Source: Fervidobacterium thailandense (GTDB lineage Bacteria > Thermotogota > Thermotogae > Thermotogales > Fervidobacteriaceae). From it: a stretch of 64,000 nt of DNA. Position 1 is the stretch's first letter. Every line of letters begins with the position of its first letter. The notes under the pieces are model-generated. The model was not told where the DNA came from. It saw only the letters and a program-made list of their open reading frames with translations, and did not search any database. This document shows positions 51,362 through 61,275 of the stretch, piece by piece. A program made the translations under genes and the position numbers. The DNA is taken from NCBI RefSeq assembly GCF_001719065.1, contig NZ_LWAF01000003.1:1-64000 (forward strand). Reading direction: 5' to 3'.

Positions 51362-52729
51362 CTACTCCTCACTTTCGTTAGATTCAAGTTCTTCAAGCGA
51401 CTTGAATTCTTCGTCAAAGTTCATATAGTATGGATTTTCACCCTGAAGTTTCTCCAAATATTGACGGGCCCTGCCGTAGTCTTCGAGTGCTTTGTACATT
51501 CTGTAAAGATACTCGAGAGCTTTCTGCCTAACGGTTGGGTTAGGACTTGAAGAGAGTGTTTCAAGTTCCGAGAGGTTTCTCATAATGTACTGGAAGACGG
51601 AGAACGTATCCCCGGAAGAGATGTATTTTTCTATGAGGATTCTCGATAACAGAACGTTGTAATCCAGCATAACGTTTTCGGAATTATCCACTTCCCTCAA
51701 CCTGGCAAGTAGTGGCCATGACCTCACTTCGTTGTCGTAAAGGTATCTCAGAATGAGCTGGTAGTCGGACTTGTAAGAATCGACTATTCCTGCCTCTTCG
51801 AGAGCCACCACAAGTCCACTCAGCAACCAGGGATCTTTGGTTGTTATCTGTCCATTCACAGCTATGACCAAAGGTCTAAAGGTGTTGTAAAGCGCTGGAA
51901 GATCCCTATTCTCGACTATCCCAAGCCAGAGTCGATAGCCATCGGTCGTGACCACGCTTATTTTTAGTTCCTTCATCCTACGATCAACGTAAGCTTCTAA
52001 CGCTTTCTTTCCAAGCTCTTCTCGAACTTTTGTGTACTTCTCGGACTCTTTGAAGAGTTCGTAGGTCGACATATCATTGTATTTTCTGATGTTGAACACA
52101 AAGAAACCATCATCCGTTGCAAAGAACCTTAGGTTACTCGGGTGCGTTCCAAAGAGTATATCTTGGTACAAAGAACCCGTTTCCGACTTCTTAAGGCCAT
52201 CGTAGGAATCCGAGTTGACTGGCGAACTTTCGGATAAGGCTTTTTCGTAACCGAACTTTTGTGCCTTCTCGTAGAATTCGCGAGCTTTCTCTTCGTCATC
52301 GAAATACGCGTAGTCAAGGTCGATGTAAACTTCATCTTCCATTAGCTCTTCCCTGTTTTCTTCGTAGTATCTTTTCATATCGGCTTCTGTTACCAAAGAA
52401 TATTTCTCAACGAATGTTTCAACGTCCAAGTTCTCGTACTTGGCCAGGAAACTTCTAACACGTTCCTGGAGCGCCTCGTTCAAGATGTAGGCCCTAACAT
52501 AAGGTTCATCGAACACTGAATCGAATGGGCCATAGAAACTTGAGTAAAATTGGTAAATTTCGTCAATCTCGCTTGAAAGAATCTCTCCGTTCTCAATAAC
52601 CTTTCCGTCGGCTGTAATTCTGGCAACAACGTTGTCCGTTAGGACCTTACTCGGTACCAGGTTGGTTTCGGCCAGCGCTATAGCGAAAAAAAACAATACC
52701 AAAAGTACAGTTAGAAATCCCTTACGCAT
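51362..52729 (-). CDS. Secreted SurA/PpiD-like protein with C-terminal TPR-like repeats
   Basis: 455 aa. A cleavable signal peptide (M-R-K-G-F-L-T...A-L-A) precedes a SurA-type N-domain (about 30-150) and a degenerate parvulin-like region. The last roughly 110 residues are helical and TPR-like (Y-L-Y-R-M-Y-K-A-L-E-D-Y-G-R-A-R-Q-Y-L). It is paralogous to the larger membrane-anchored neighbour: both share a Y/F-V-F-N-(I/V) then T-Y/D-(E/V)-(L/F)-F-K pattern. It is likely an envelope chaperone. ATG follows GGAGGTG. Confidence 0.65.
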   Translation of the reverse strand: MRKGFLTVLLVLFFFAIALAETNLVPSKVLTDNVVARITADGKVIENGEILSSEIDEIYQFYSSFYGPFDSVFDEPYVRAYILNEALQERVRSFLAKYENLDVETFVEKYSLVTEADMKRYYEENREELMEDEVYIDLDYAYFDDEEKAREFYEKAQKFGYEKALSESSPVNSDSYDGLKKSETGSLYQDILFGTHPSNLRFFATDDGFFVFNIRKYNDMSTYELFKESEKYTKVREELGKKALEAYVDRRMKELKISVVTTDGYRLWLGIVENRDLPALYNTFRPLVIAVNGQITTKDPWLLSGLVVALEEAGIVDSYKSDYQLILRYLYDNEVRSWPLLARLREVDNSENVMLDYNVLLSRILIEKYISSGDTFSVFQYIMRNLSELETLSSSPNPTVRQKALEYLYRMYKALEDYGRARQYLEKLQGENPYYMNFDEEFKSLEELESNESEE

Positions 52730-52761
52730 AACGAAACACCTCCAAAGTTTTGGTTAACTAA

Positions 52762-52784
52762 ATCCCCCGCGGTATGCGGGGGAT
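52762..52784 (-). other. Intercistronic hairpin between the two SurA-like genes
   Basis: A perfect 9-bp, very G+C-rich stem ATCCCCCGC / GCGGGGGAT with a 5-nt loop. No T-run follows on the minus strand. It resembles the xylF-xylG hairpin in position and may set unequal expression. Confidence 0.6.
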
Positions 52785-52795
52785 GCTCGCGCACG

Positions 52796-54499
52796 TTATT
52801 TTTGAGCGTTGCTTTCCGTCTTGGTGCTTTCGCTTGTTTCCGTTGTTGGTGTTGCACCGTTTGTTGTTGAAGTGCTTTCTTTCGTTTCTTTGCTCTTAAT
52901 CATTTCATCAAGCTCTTTCTCGGCGCTCTCGAAGTTTATCTTGTAGTCCGGTTTCAGCGCTTTCAACTTCTGTAGATAACCTTTTGCAGTCTTTGGATCG
53001 TCGAGTAGTTTGTTCATTTCGTAGAGTTTGTAGAGAGAATCCGCTCTGATATCGATGGACACATCGGTAGCTTCGGCAAGTTCGCCGAAACCTTGGTACA
53101 CTTCGAAGAGTTGGTTCATCACGTAGAAAGCTCCACCAACCGAAAGATAGGGCTTAATATCATCGTAAAGTTTCGAGTAGTATTGGAAGGCAATGTCTTT
53201 CTTGGCCGGGTAGTACTCCTTCATTCTTCGGAGTATCTCGCGTGAAGAGCCTTTAATCTGATTGTATATTGAAAGAACTATCTTCTTCTCAAAGTTCTTT
53301 ACATCCTCTTTAACGTGCTCAAGAGTTGTATCTGTACTCGCAAGGATTCTGTCAGCAAGCACCAAAAACGCGGCCTTTTCCTCGTACGGGATGTTGGTCT
53401 TGACTTTATCTTTTTCGTCGAAGAATCTCTCGTAGAATTTTTTGTAAACATCGATAAGTTTACCTTCCTCGGTTATCAACGCCAGATACCAGGCCTTGTA
53501 CACAGGATCGCTGATTTCAAAATCGACCTTGTTCTTTTCCCTCCACTTTTTGAAGTTATCGGCAAATCTTTGGTTTCTGAATTCTTCGTACCATTCCGAG
53601 TAACCGGAATTCTGCTTGAAGACATCGTAAGTGTCGGCTTTCTCAACTTTTATTACGTTGAATACGTAGTACGTGTCTTGGTATGGAATCGATACCAATG
53701 AGGAGGTAGCTTCAAATATTTCCTTTTCTATTTCCTCAGGGAACGTACCTTTCTTCAGAGTGTAATCGGTTGGTGTCAACTTCAGCTCGCTGGCCGCATC
53801 GGTGAACCCTTTTTCCATTGCGAGTTTAATGAAGTTGTCAAGCTCTTCCTTTTTACTGAAAGTTACGTACTTTACTTCTGCTTTTGTATATTTTTCGATG
53901 ATTTCGTTCTTTTTCTTCTGGTATTCTTTCTTTAACAGTTCCTCAGTTACAGCGGCTACCTTATCCTTTGCGGTTTCGAGAATTAGTTTTTCCGTAATTT
54001 CTTGTTTTTTAACTTTCTCGTACTTGCTGAGGCTACCGTACTCTCTTTTGATCTGCTGCAGCTTGTTCTGATCCTTCTTTACCTCATCTATCTCCTTTCT
54101 TAATTCTTCTTCAACCTTTTTCTTGTCAGCTGTTATTTTCTCAACTTCAGCGTAATAGCTGAGCAATTTTTTATTGAGTTTGTCGACAAGTATCAATGTC
54201 TTTACGTACGGTACTTCAACGGCCGTATCGAGTTGTGGGTTTCCGTACATTGCAAGAAGATTCCCGTAGTATTCTTCAACCTCCTCTGGGAATACCCAGT
54301 ACTTTTCATTCTTAACCGGTGTACCTTCGACGGTAACGTATCCGATCGCTTCTTCTATGGTTCTCTTTACTCCGCTCCTCGAAGCCGGTGAATAGTTCAC
54401 CGCAAGTGCCCACAGCGCAATACCAGCAACGAAGGCAATAGCAACAACCCATATAAAGACTTCTTGCCACTTGGTCATAAACTTCCTTACCTTACTCAT
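52796..54499 (-). CDS. Membrane-anchored PpiD/SurA-like protein
   Basis: 567 aa. One N-terminal transmembrane helix (about 14-33) without a cleavage site anchors a large outward domain: a SurA_N-like part, a long charged coiled-coil insert (about 110-210, Lys/Glu-rich), a degenerate PPIC region ([12 protein letters not shown]) and TPR-like C-terminal helices. A Ser/Thr/Glu-rich tail closes it. This layout matches PpiD, a foldase at the membrane. It overlaps the lysS stop by 4 nt. Parvulin catalysis is doubtful. Confidence 0.68.
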   Translation of the reverse strand: MSKVRKFMTKWQEVFIWVVAIAFVAGIALWALAVNYSPASRSGVKRTIEEAIGYVTVEGTPVKNEKYWVFPEEVEEYYGNLLAMYGNPQLDTAVEVPYVKTLILVDKLNKKLLSYYAEVEKITADKKKVEEELRKEIDEVKKDQNKLQQIKREYGSLSKYEKVKKQEITEKLILETAKDKVAAVTEELLKKEYQKKKNEIIEKYTKAEVKYVTFSKKEELDNFIKLAMEKGFTDAASELKLTPTDYTLKKGTFPEEIEKEIFEATSSLVSIPYQDTYYVFNVIKVEKADTYDVFKQNSGYSEWYEEFRNQRFADNFKKWREKNKVDFEISDPVYKAWYLALITEEGKLIDVYKKFYERFFDEKDKVKTNIPYEEKAAFLVLADRILASTDTTLEHVKEDVKNFEKKIVLSIYNQIKGSSREILRRMKEYYPAKKDIAFQYYSKLYDDIKPYLSVGGAFYVMNQLFEVYQGFGELAEATDVSIDIRADSLYKLYEMNKLLDDPKTAKGYLQKLKALKPDYKINFESAEKELDEMIKSKETKESTSTTNGATPTTETSESTKTESNAQK

Positions 54500-56025
54500 G
54501 ACCTTTCTCTCCCTTCATCCGCGGATATTTCCAAAGCTTCATTTTCAACCAAATCCTCGATATCCACATCACCCTCGGGGCGCACCAATGGGAACGCAAT
54601 CACGTCTCTGATGTTCGGACTATCTGTCAGCAACATCACAAGCCTGTCGATTCCTATACCCAAGCCACCCGTTGGTGGCATCCCGTACTCGAGTGCCCTC
54701 ACGAAATCTTTATCGAGCATCTGCGCCTCTTCATCACCAAGGTCACGTAAGCGAAGCTGGTTCATGAACCTCTCAAGCTGATCCACTGGATCGTTGAGCT
54801 CGCTGAAAGCGTTCGCCATCTCGCGACCAAAAATGATGAGCTCAAATCTTTCCGTAACGCGAGGATCTTCCCTGTGACGCTTAGCAAGTGGGGATATTTC
54901 AACTGGGTGATCCAGGAGGAACGTGGGTTGCACCACCTCATCCTCAACAAGGTCCCAGAGCTTTTCGATCATGTGACCCCTGTCTTGGATGTCCACCTCA
55001 ACACCTTTTGACTTCAAGAAGCTCGCCATCTTTTCATCACTGTCTTCGAGGATATCTATGCCAAGCCTTTCCTTTATAAAGTCCCTCATCTTCACCCTGC
55101 GCCAAGGCCTTGTGAAATCTATCTCCTGACCCTGGTAGGTGATTTTAAGAGTTCCGAAGAGTTTTTCCACAACGTACGTTATGAGTTCTTCGGTCAGATT
55201 CATCATGTCCTCGTAGTCCGCGTAGGCTTGGTAGAGCTCGATGGATGTGAACTCCGGGTGGTGCTTGTAAGAAATACCTTCGTTTCGGAATATCCTTCCA
55301 ATCTCGTACACTTTCTCGAAACCACCTACGATGAAACGCTTAAGGTGTAGTTCGGTCGCTATTCGAAGGTACATGTCGATGTCAAAGACGTTTAGATGCG
55401 TAACAAACGGCCTTGCCGATGCTCCACCTGTGAGGTACTGCAAGATTGGGGTTTCAACTTCGTAGAAACCCTTAGCGTTGAGAAATTCCCTGATGAGACG
55501 GATGATTTCCGATCTCATCCTAAAACGCTTAATCGTCTCGTCGTTCGCGATCATATCAACGTAGCGTTGACGGTAAAGGATTTCTTTATCCTTTATACCG
55601 TGCCACTTCTCCGGCATCGGGCGTAAGGGTTTGACCAAAAGCTCGAACTTCTCTACAAGCACGGTAATTTCACCGGTGTTACTCTTGAATACCACGCCTT
55701 CTATACCAACGATATCGCCAACGGTGATGCGTTCTTTGAAGAAGTCAAAATTCTTGGTTTTATCCTTTCGGACGTAGGCTTGAATCCTTCCGTAGGTATC
55801 CTTAATGTGGAAGAACGCACTTTTACCGTGTTCCCTGATCGACATGATACGACCAGCGGTGGAAACCTTCTTATCCGTTACCTCGCCGTTTTGTAAGTAC
55901 TGGAACTGTTCTCTGATGTCCTGAGTGGTGTGCGTTTTGTTGTATTTGTACGGGTATGGATTGATTCCTGCTTTTCGTAGTTCTTCGATCTCTTTGAGTC
56001 TTTCTTCTCTGAACTTTCTTAACAA
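54496..56025 (-). CDS. lysS: Lysyl-tRNA synthetase (class II)
   Basis: 509 aa, standard length. An N-terminal OB-fold anticodon-binding domain (about 50-150) precedes the class II catalytic core with motif 2 [15 protein letters not shown] and motif 3 [12 protein letters not shown]. It charges tRNA-Lys. The frame is open to 56043, but GGAGGGA lies just before TTG 56025, which gives M-L-R-K-F-R as N-terminus. It follows greA in the leftward run. Confidence 0.93.
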   Translation of the reverse strand: MLRKFREERLKEIEELRKAGINPYPYKYNKTHTTQDIREQFQYLQNGEVTDKKVSTAGRIMSIREHGKSAFFHIKDTYGRIQAYVRKDKTKNFDFFKERITVGDIVGIEGVVFKSNTGEITVLVEKFELLVKPLRPMPEKWHGIKDKEILYRQRYVDMIANDETIKRFRMRSEIIRLIREFLNAKGFYEVETPILQYLTGGASARPFVTHLNVFDIDMYLRIATELHLKRFIVGGFEKVYEIGRIFRNEGISYKHHPEFTSIELYQAYADYEDMMNLTEELITYVVEKLFGTLKITYQGQEIDFTRPWRRVKMRDFIKERLGIDILEDSDEKMASFLKSKGVEVDIQDRGHMIEKLWDLVEDEVVQPTFLLDHPVEISPLAKRHREDPRVTERFELIIFGREMANAFSELNDPVDQLERFMNQLRLRDLGDEEAQMLDKDFVRALEYGMPPTGGLGIGIDRLVMLLTDSPNIRDVIAFPLVRPEGDVDIEDLVENEALEISADEGRERS

Positions 56026-56039
56026 ACGTATCCCTCCAA

Positions 56040-56513
56040 TCACTGTCCAGATATATCCACTATTTGATATTTTACGATTCCTTTTGGAGCTTTAATCTTC
56101 ACTGTCTGCCCTTTCTTCGCGCCGTTGATGCTCCTACCAAGTGGGGACTCAACACTAATTTTGTTTGAAAAGATGTCCGCTTCCTGCGGGTTTACAAGTT
56201 GAACTTTCAACTCTTCACCGGTATCGAGGTTCTTGAGGAGTACCCAGTCGCCGAGGTTGACGACAGAGTAATCACTGTTTGCTTCAGAGATGATCTCAGC
56301 GTTCATGAGCATCTGCTCGAGCTCGTTGATCCTTGAGGCAATCCTTCCCTGTTCGTTTTTCGCTTCTTGGTACTCCGAGTTCTCGGAAAGGTCTCCAAGT
56401 TCACGAGCTGCCTTTATCCTCTCGGGAATCTCAAACATCAGCTGTCTTTTCAGTTCATCAAGCTCTTGCTTGAGTTTTTCGTAACCTTGCTTTGTGAGTT
56501 TTACCTTTTCCAT
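56040..56513 (-). CDS. greA: Transcription elongation factor GreA
   Basis: 157 aa. An N-terminal coiled coil (E-L-K-R-Q...[10 protein letters not shown]) with the acidic tip, and a C-terminal FKBP-like domain with [14 protein letters not shown]. It stimulates transcript cleavage by backtracked RNA polymerase. ATG is behind AGGAGGGG. A greA-lysS order is common in bacteria. Confidence 0.95.
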   Translation of the reverse strand: MEKVKLTKQGYEKLKQELDELKRQLMFEIPERIKAARELGDLSENSEYQEAKNEQGRIASRINELEQMLMNAEIISEANSDYSVVNLGDWVLLKNLDTGEELKVQLVNPQEADIFSNKISVESPLGRSINGAKKGQTVKIKAPKGIVKYQIVDISGQ

Positions 56514-56563
56514 ACTCCATACCCCTCCTGATGTATGAACCTATTGTGCTATTAAACTTTACG

Positions 56564-57073
56564 TTATTTACCTTCTTTTCCATATTCGTTGTCACTGTGT
56601 TCGCTGTGCGAACCGAGGAGTTCCATCCCCCTGAGTTCTTTTATTACCTCGATAAACTGATCTATCTCACGGAAATCCTTGTAAACGGAGGCGAACCTGA
56701 CGTAAGCAACTTGGTCCACGTTCTTAATCTCCTCCATCACCATTCTCCCTATTAGCTCCGTACTCACTTCGAGAACCCCAGTCTTTTGGAGCCTCGATAC
56801 CACGTTGTCCACGATCCGTTCGATATCTTCGGTTGTTACAGGTCGTTTTTCGAAGGCTTTCAGCAAGCCGTTGAGTATCTTGCGCCTGTCAAATTTCTCA
56901 CGTCTACCATCCTTCTTTATCACCGTAATAGGACCCGTTTCGTATCGCTCGTACGTGGTGAAACGCGCGTGACAGCTGGGACATTCTCTGCGTCTTCGAA
57001 CAACACGTCCTTCGCTAAGTTCGCGCGAATCAAGCACTCTCGTATCCTCAAATCCGCAAAAAGGACAACGCAT
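56564..57073 (-). CDS. nrdR: Transcriptional repressor NrdR
   Basis: 169 aa. An N-terminal zinc ribbon with C-P-F-C-G and C-P-S-C, separated by V-L-D-S-R-E and the R-R-R-R-E patch, precedes an ATP-cone domain ([11 protein letters not shown]). It represses ribonucleotide reductase genes according to bound adenine nucleotide. The frame is open to 57091; GAGGTG before ATG 57073 fixes the start. No nrd gene lies in the window. Confidence 0.93.
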   Translation of the reverse strand: MRCPFCGFEDTRVLDSRELSEGRVVRRRRECPSCHARFTTYERYETGPITVIKKDGRREKFDRRKILNGLLKAFEKRPVTTEDIERIVDNVVSRLQKTGVLEVSTELIGRMVMEEIKNVDQVAYVRFASVYKDFREIDQFIEVIKELRGMELLGSHSEHSDNEYGKEGK

Positions 57074-57103
57074 CTTTTCACCTCGTACCAAAACCGACTG
57101 AAT

Positions 57104-58117
57104 TTACTCCGATTGGACCACCATATCCTCGCTACGAGTCTTTCTTTTCTTAGTACGCACAGTTCCGAGTTGCTTTAACAATTCGTCCAACTCTTGAGAA
57201 CTTCCAAGTTGCGCATTTTCCAAGTGCTTAGCGAGTCTCATTATCCTTCTCAATCTTGTGTAAACCATCGTCTTCGACAGAGGGGGATCAAGCTGCTGTC
57301 CGAGTTCCGAGAGTGGTAGATCCGCGAACTCGAGTCGAGCGAGTGCCACCTTTCTAAGTTCCTCCGGCAGTCGTTCCAATCCGATTTTTTCTTGGACGAG
57401 ATTGATCGCTTCTATTTGTTTTGCAGCACTCTCTCCGCTTCTCTTGGCATTGGCAGAAATGAAGTTCAAGCTCCGGTTTATGTCGCACTTTATTTCCCTT
57501 GAGCTGACTATCTTTTCAAACTGTGCCGCCGATCTTTGTGCTCCCATGAGTTCGAGTAATTCCTGTATATCCTTGCCGCGTTTTACAAAGTACCGATATG
57601 CGTAACTACCCATCCTCGTAACGTTACCGGAGATGCCCATGTACTCGGCCAACGTTTGATCAAGGTATCGTAGCAATTCCTCGTTCTGCGAGACAATTTC
57701 GAAGTGGTAATGCTTGGCCGGATCGGTCACAGAACCACAGGAAACAAATAATCCTCTCAAAAACGCACCGAGAAAGCCGATATCATCGCTGAGGAATTTT
57801 GGGATTTCGAGTACGGAAATTTCGAGTTTTTCCAAAATGCCCAGCGGAACGAATATCTGAACCCTTTTGCGTTTCATTCTGTTTTTAAGTAACGTCAGAC
57901 GTTTCTTATCTATCCCCAGAAAATGGAGTAAATTCATCACCCTCCTTGCCGCCGGTATGAAGCCAACCTCGAGGGTGACGTAAGAATCTACGTTACTCTT
58001 CACAATTAGGCCTCTACCTTTCAAATAACCAACAAGCTCAGCTTCCGCCTCCTCGGGGCTGAGCACCTCGACTTGACAAAGTTCACTTTTCACTTCTTCC
58101 GAAAAAGTGTACTTCAC
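57104..58117 (-). CDS. whiA: WhiA-family DNA-binding protein
   Basis: 337 aa. An N-terminal LAGLIDADG-type domain has G-A-F-L-R-G-L-F-V-S-C-G-S and the C-terminal helix-turn-helix L-S-E-L-G-Q-Q-L, the usual WhiA pattern. It links to cell division and chromosome segregation in Gram-positive bacteria. GTG 58117 follows GAGGTGGTCTA. It stands in the conserved rapZ-yvcK-whiA order. Confidence 0.92.
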   Translation of the reverse strand: MKYTFSEEVKSELCQVEVLSPEEAEAELVGYLKGRGLIVKSNVDSYVTLEVGFIPAARRVMNLLHFLGIDKKRLTLLKNRMKRKRVQIFVPLGILEKLEISVLEIPKFLSDDIGFLGAFLRGLFVSCGSVTDPAKHYHFEIVSQNEELLRYLDQTLAEYMGISGNVTRMGSYAYRYFVKRGKDIQELLELMGAQRSAAQFEKIVSSREIKCDINRSLNFISANAKRSGESAAKQIEAINLVQEKIGLERLPEELRKVALARLEFADLPLSELGQQLDPPLSKTMVYTRLRRIMRLAKHLENAQLGSSQELDELLKQLGTVRTKKRKTRSEDMVVQSE

Positions 58118-58180
58118 TAGACCACCTCGTGGGATTATTCAACGATACTCACAAGCGATCAATTGCCCATCTGGTGTGCG

Positions 58181-59134
58181 TTACTTCACGTTGACTTTGC
58201 GTAATGCTATGTTTACGACGGCCTGCGCCGTCAACAGTGGATCGTGTCTGATCCTGTAATCTTCGTCGAGCACTACGGAGGAAAAATGGCCGAATATAAT
58301 TCTATCATGAAAGACGTCAATTGTCACGGGTTCGGATCCCTTCTCCCGATATTTTTCAAGGACCTTATCATCTTTTGGGGGATAAGAGTGTATGATGTAA
58401 TCCATCGTGCATCCAGCGAATTTTTCCACCTCTTCGATGTGCTTTCTCAACGTGTATCCGGTCGTTTCGCCTGGTTGGGTCATGATATTTGAAATGTAGA
58501 TTTTAACCGCGCTGCTTTGCGCAACAACCTGGCTCAAACCTTCAACCAAGAAATTCGCAATGATGCTTGTGTACAAACTACCTGGACCCAGAACGATAAT
58601 ATCCGCTTCCTCAACAGCTTGTTTGACAGCCGGATTTAGCTTCAGTGGACTTTCAAGTGTTACGTTCTTTATCGCGAATCCCGTTTCCTTTCCGTAAGCA
58701 ACGATGTGCGTTTCACCTTTTACTATAGCACCATCCTCAAATTCCGCAACAAGCCTTCCCATATCGTTAGAAACGGGGAGTACACGACCTTTAACCGCAA
58801 GGATGTCTGAAACCTTCGCGATCGCCTCGGTAAAACTCCCCGTTATCTTCGTAAGTGCGGCAAGTATGATGTTGCCCACCGTATGGCCGTTTAGGCTACC
58901 ATTTTTGAATCTGTAATTGAAAACCTGGCCAAGAATGTTTTCATCACTCGCCAACGCCACCAAGTTGTTCCTTATATCTCCCGGAGGTGGTACACTCAAC
59001 TCCTCGCGTAGGATACCAGAACTACCACCTTCGTCCGTCACGGTAACAACGGCAGTTAGGTCCACCGAAAAGTTCTTTAGTCCACGTAGCAGGGTGGAAA
59101 GTCCAGTTCCGCCACCGATCGCAACTATCCTCAT
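58181..59134 (-). CDS. yvcK: YvcK/CofD-like protein (gluconeogenesis factor)
   Basis: 317 aa. G-G-G-T-G-L-S at the N-terminus, then T-V-T-D-E-G-G-S-S-G-I-L-R-E and a late L-G-P-G-S-L-Y-T-S-I motif, as in YvcK. It binds UDP-sugars and is needed for growth on gluconeogenic carbon in Bacillus. ATG overlaps the rapZ stop by 4 nt. Confidence 0.9.
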   Translation of the reverse strand: MRIVAIGGGTGLSTLLRGLKNFSVDLTAVVTVTDEGGSSGILREELSVPPPGDIRNNLVALASDENILGQVFNYRFKNGSLNGHTVGNIILAALTKITGSFTEAIAKVSDILAVKGRVLPVSNDMGRLVAEFEDGAIVKGETHIVAYGKETGFAIKNVTLESPLKLNPAVKQAVEEADIIVLGPGSLYTSIIANFLVEGLSQVVAQSSAVKIYISNIMTQPGETTGYTLRKHIEEVEKFAGCTMDYIIHSYPPKDDKVLEKYREKGSEPVTIDVFHDRIIFGHFSSVVLDEDYRIRHDPLLTAQAVVNIALRKVNVK

Positions 59135-59988
59135 CCCAAAGCCACATCCCTGTGGTCAAGAGTCACGGAATAGCCGGCGTTCCTGAAAAATTCCGCCAGC
59201 TTTTCCGCAAAGTACACGGACCTGTGTTTACCTCCGGTGCAACCTACGGCTACGGTTAACTCGTTTCGCCCCTCCAACTCGTACCGTGAAATCGCAAACT
59301 TGAGTACCATTTCGATACGGTTAAGGTACTCGTTCACTCCTTCCACACCGTCGAGAAAGTTTTTAACTTCCGGATCACGACCGTCCTTTTGACGCAATTC
59401 TGGAATGTAGAATGGGTTGGGAAAGAACCTGACGTCAAAAACAAAATCGGCATCGAGTGGGATGCCGTATTTAAAACCGAAACTGACAAGGTGCACAACG
59501 AAACTCTTAGCTGTTCCATGCACCGATTCGGTGAGTAATTTGGTGAGTTTTTCGCGCAACTGGTGAGGATTTAGGTGCGAGGTATCTATGACGATATCCG
59601 CAATTTCCATAACATCCTTCATCAACTCAATTTCAAGATCGATAGCTTCGTTTATGGAACTTGCCTGTTTCGACAAGGGATGGATGCGACGTGTGTGGGC
59701 AAACCTTTGGATGAGCACATCCTTCTTGGCGGTGAGAAAGACGATCTTGGCGAATTTGAACCTCTCTTTGATCTCTCTGACCGCGGCAGTTACATCACCC
59801 AGTAAATAGCTTCTCACATCGACAACGATTGCCAGTTTTTCGACACTTTGGGATACCAAGCTTGCAACCTGATAAGCAACTTCCGGTGGCAAGTTATCGA
59901 TGCAGAAGAACCCCAAATCCTCAAGCAGTCCCGCCGCTGTCGACTTGCCCGCTCCCGAATAACCGGTCAGTATCACAAGCTCTTTCAA
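59131..59988 (-). CDS. rapZ: RapZ/YvcJ nucleotide-binding protein
   Basis: 285 aa. Walker A is G-Y-S-G-A-G-K-S-T near residue 8, and the C-terminal domain has F-G-F-K-Y-G, D-x-R-F-x-P-N-P and G-C-T-G-G-K-H-R-S-V. RapZ senses or tunes amino-sugar precursor supply. The TTG start has GGTGATATAC upstream. Its first 68 nt overlap the 3' end of murI in a different frame, an unusually long overlap for this region. Confidence 0.92.
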   Translation of the reverse strand: MKELVILTGYSGAGKSTAAGLLEDLGFFCIDNLPPEVAYQVASLVSQSVEKLAIVVDVRSYLLGDVTAAVREIKERFKFAKIVFLTAKKDVLIQRFAHTRRIHPLSKQASSINEAIDLEIELMKDVMEIADIVIDTSHLNPHQLREKLTKLLTESVHGTAKSFVVHLVSFGFKYGIPLDADFVFDVRFFPNPFYIPELRQKDGRDPEVKNFLDGVEGVNEYLNRIEMVLKFAISRYELEGRNELTVAVGCTGGKHRSVYFAEKLAEFFRNAGYSVTLDHRDVALG

Positions 59989-60751
59989 AGTATATCACCT
60001 TCTGTTCAAGTTCGTGGATCTCAAGGTGCTTCACCTGGTATGGGTATTTGAAGCCTATCTTCTTCAATTTCCGTTCAAACTCCTCGGTTGAACCCGTGAC
60101 GTAGAACTCAACAAAGGTCTTGCCACTACCAACCAAGTGTGAAACTTCTTTGACAAGTTCATCAGCAGGATCGACAATCCTAACCCCTTCCATGACGCGC
60201 GCTATTATATCCTTTAAAAACGGAAAGTGCGTGCACCCCAGTATAAGTTCCTGAGGTTTGAACTTCCTGAACGGTTCCAAGTAAAACTTCACCACGGCTT
60301 CGACCATGTGACCGTAGAACAGTCCCTCCTCGACGAGGGACACGAAAAGCTGGGCCGGTCTTTGCATTACCTTTTTCCCACGTTCCTCGAGCGCCTGCTT
60401 GTACAAGCCACTCTGGACCGTTGTGTGAGTCCCTATCACGCCGACCCGTTCGTACTTGGAAGCGTTGACACCGGCTTGAATTATGCTGTGGTAAGGTATC
60501 TTAAAAGCCGGTCTGTACTTTGCAAGGGTGGAATCGGACGTATTGCAAGCCGCGAAGATACGTTCAACCTTTTTTTCCATCAAAAAACCGATGATCTCGC
60601 GGCTGAAGGTTTCTATCGTATCACGTGTCTTTGTACCGTACGGGGCCCGGAACGTGTCCGCTACGTACACGTAGTGCGCAGGTATGGTTTCTATGAGCTT
60701 CTTTAGAACGGAAAGGCCACCGATACCTGAGTCGAACAACCCGATCTTCAT
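59921..60751 (-). CDS. murI: Glutamate racemase
   Basis: 276 aa. F-D-S-G-I-G-G-L-S-V at the N-terminus, first catalytic Cys in A-A-C-N-T-S-D and second in L-G-C-T-H-F-P-F. It makes D-glutamate for peptidoglycan. The last roughly 22 codons extend into rapZ. ATG overlaps zapA by 4 nt. It lies with zapA and rapZ in one leftward unit that joins cell-wall precursor supply and division. Confidence 0.93.
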   Translation of the reverse strand: MKIGLFDSGIGGLSVLKKLIETIPAHYVYVADTFRAPYGTKTRDTIETFSREIIGFLMEKKVERIFAACNTSDSTLAKYRPAFKIPYHSIIQAGVNASKYERVGVIGTHTTVQSGLYKQALEERGKKVMQRPAQLFVSLVEEGLFYGHMVEAVVKFYLEPFRKFKPQELILGCTHFPFLKDIIARVMEGVRIVDPADELVKEVSHLVGSGKTFVEFYVTGSTEEFERKLKKIGFKYPYQVKHLEIHELEQKVIYFERACDTDRLFGSGQVDSGGTA

Positions 60752-61017
60752 TTAGTTCCTTCACCTTCCAATGTTTTTATCTTTATCCTCGTTTTTTCCA
60801 AAATCTCAACAAGCTTTTTTTCAAAATAGTATTCTCTCTCGAGCACGTCGCACAGCATGAGAACGAGTAATTCGTCGAACGACACCTCGTTGTACAAGGT
60901 TTTATAGGAACTCTGAAGCTCTTTGAGCCTCCTGTAAACGTGATTTATTGCTTCGTCCGGACTATCGGAAGCGAGCTCGTACTCTTGACCAAAGATACTG
61001 ATTTTAACCTTCTTCAT
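60748..61017 (-). CDS. zapA: ZapA-like cell division protein
   Basis: 89 aa, typical ZapA size. K-V-K-I-S-I-F-G-Q-E-Y begins the N-terminal beta region and a long C-terminal helix forms the coiled coil. It bundles FtsZ at the division site. ATG 61017; overlaps the following murI by 4 nt and the upstream coiled-coil gene by 14 nt. Confidence 0.82.
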   Translation of the reverse strand: MKKVKISIFGQEYELASDSPDEAINHVYRRLKELQSSYKTLYNEVSFDELLVLMLCDVLEREYYFEKKLVEILEKTRIKIKTLEGEGTK

Positions 61018-61255
61018 GGTCGCTCACTTCCAGTATGTTCATCAGGTCTTTAACCCTGATGATCAGTTTGTTTATGACTTCCTCATTGTTTCTGAGGAGT
61101 CGCTCGAGTTCGGATTTTTCCTTTTCAAGTTCGCTTATCCTTTCGATCGCACGGTTTAGCTCCTGCCACAGCTTTTCGTTTTCGCGTTTCAACTCTGAAT
61201 AGCTCGTCACCAAACCTTCAATCAAACGTTCCAATTCGTCAACCTTGTCCATCAT
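61004..61255 (-). CDS. Small coiled-coil protein, possibly ZapB-like
   Basis: 83 aa, nearly entirely heptad-patterned (E-L-E-R-L-I-E-G-L and E-L-E-K-E-K-S-E-L-E-R-L-L). The frame is open to 61414, but that part lies in the next gene's region and is not coil-like. ATG 61255 has GGGAGCG upstream, at the end of a TGGTATAATG run. It overlaps zapA by 14 nt. ZapB is a small coil that works with ZapA, so this is a fair guess but not proven. Confidence 0.6.
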   Translation of the reverse strand: MMDKVDELERLIEGLVTSYSELKRENEKLWQELNRAIERISELEKEKSELERLLRNNEEVINKLIIRVKDLMNILEVSDHEEG

Positions 61256-61275
61256 TATACCACGCTCCCTGCGTT

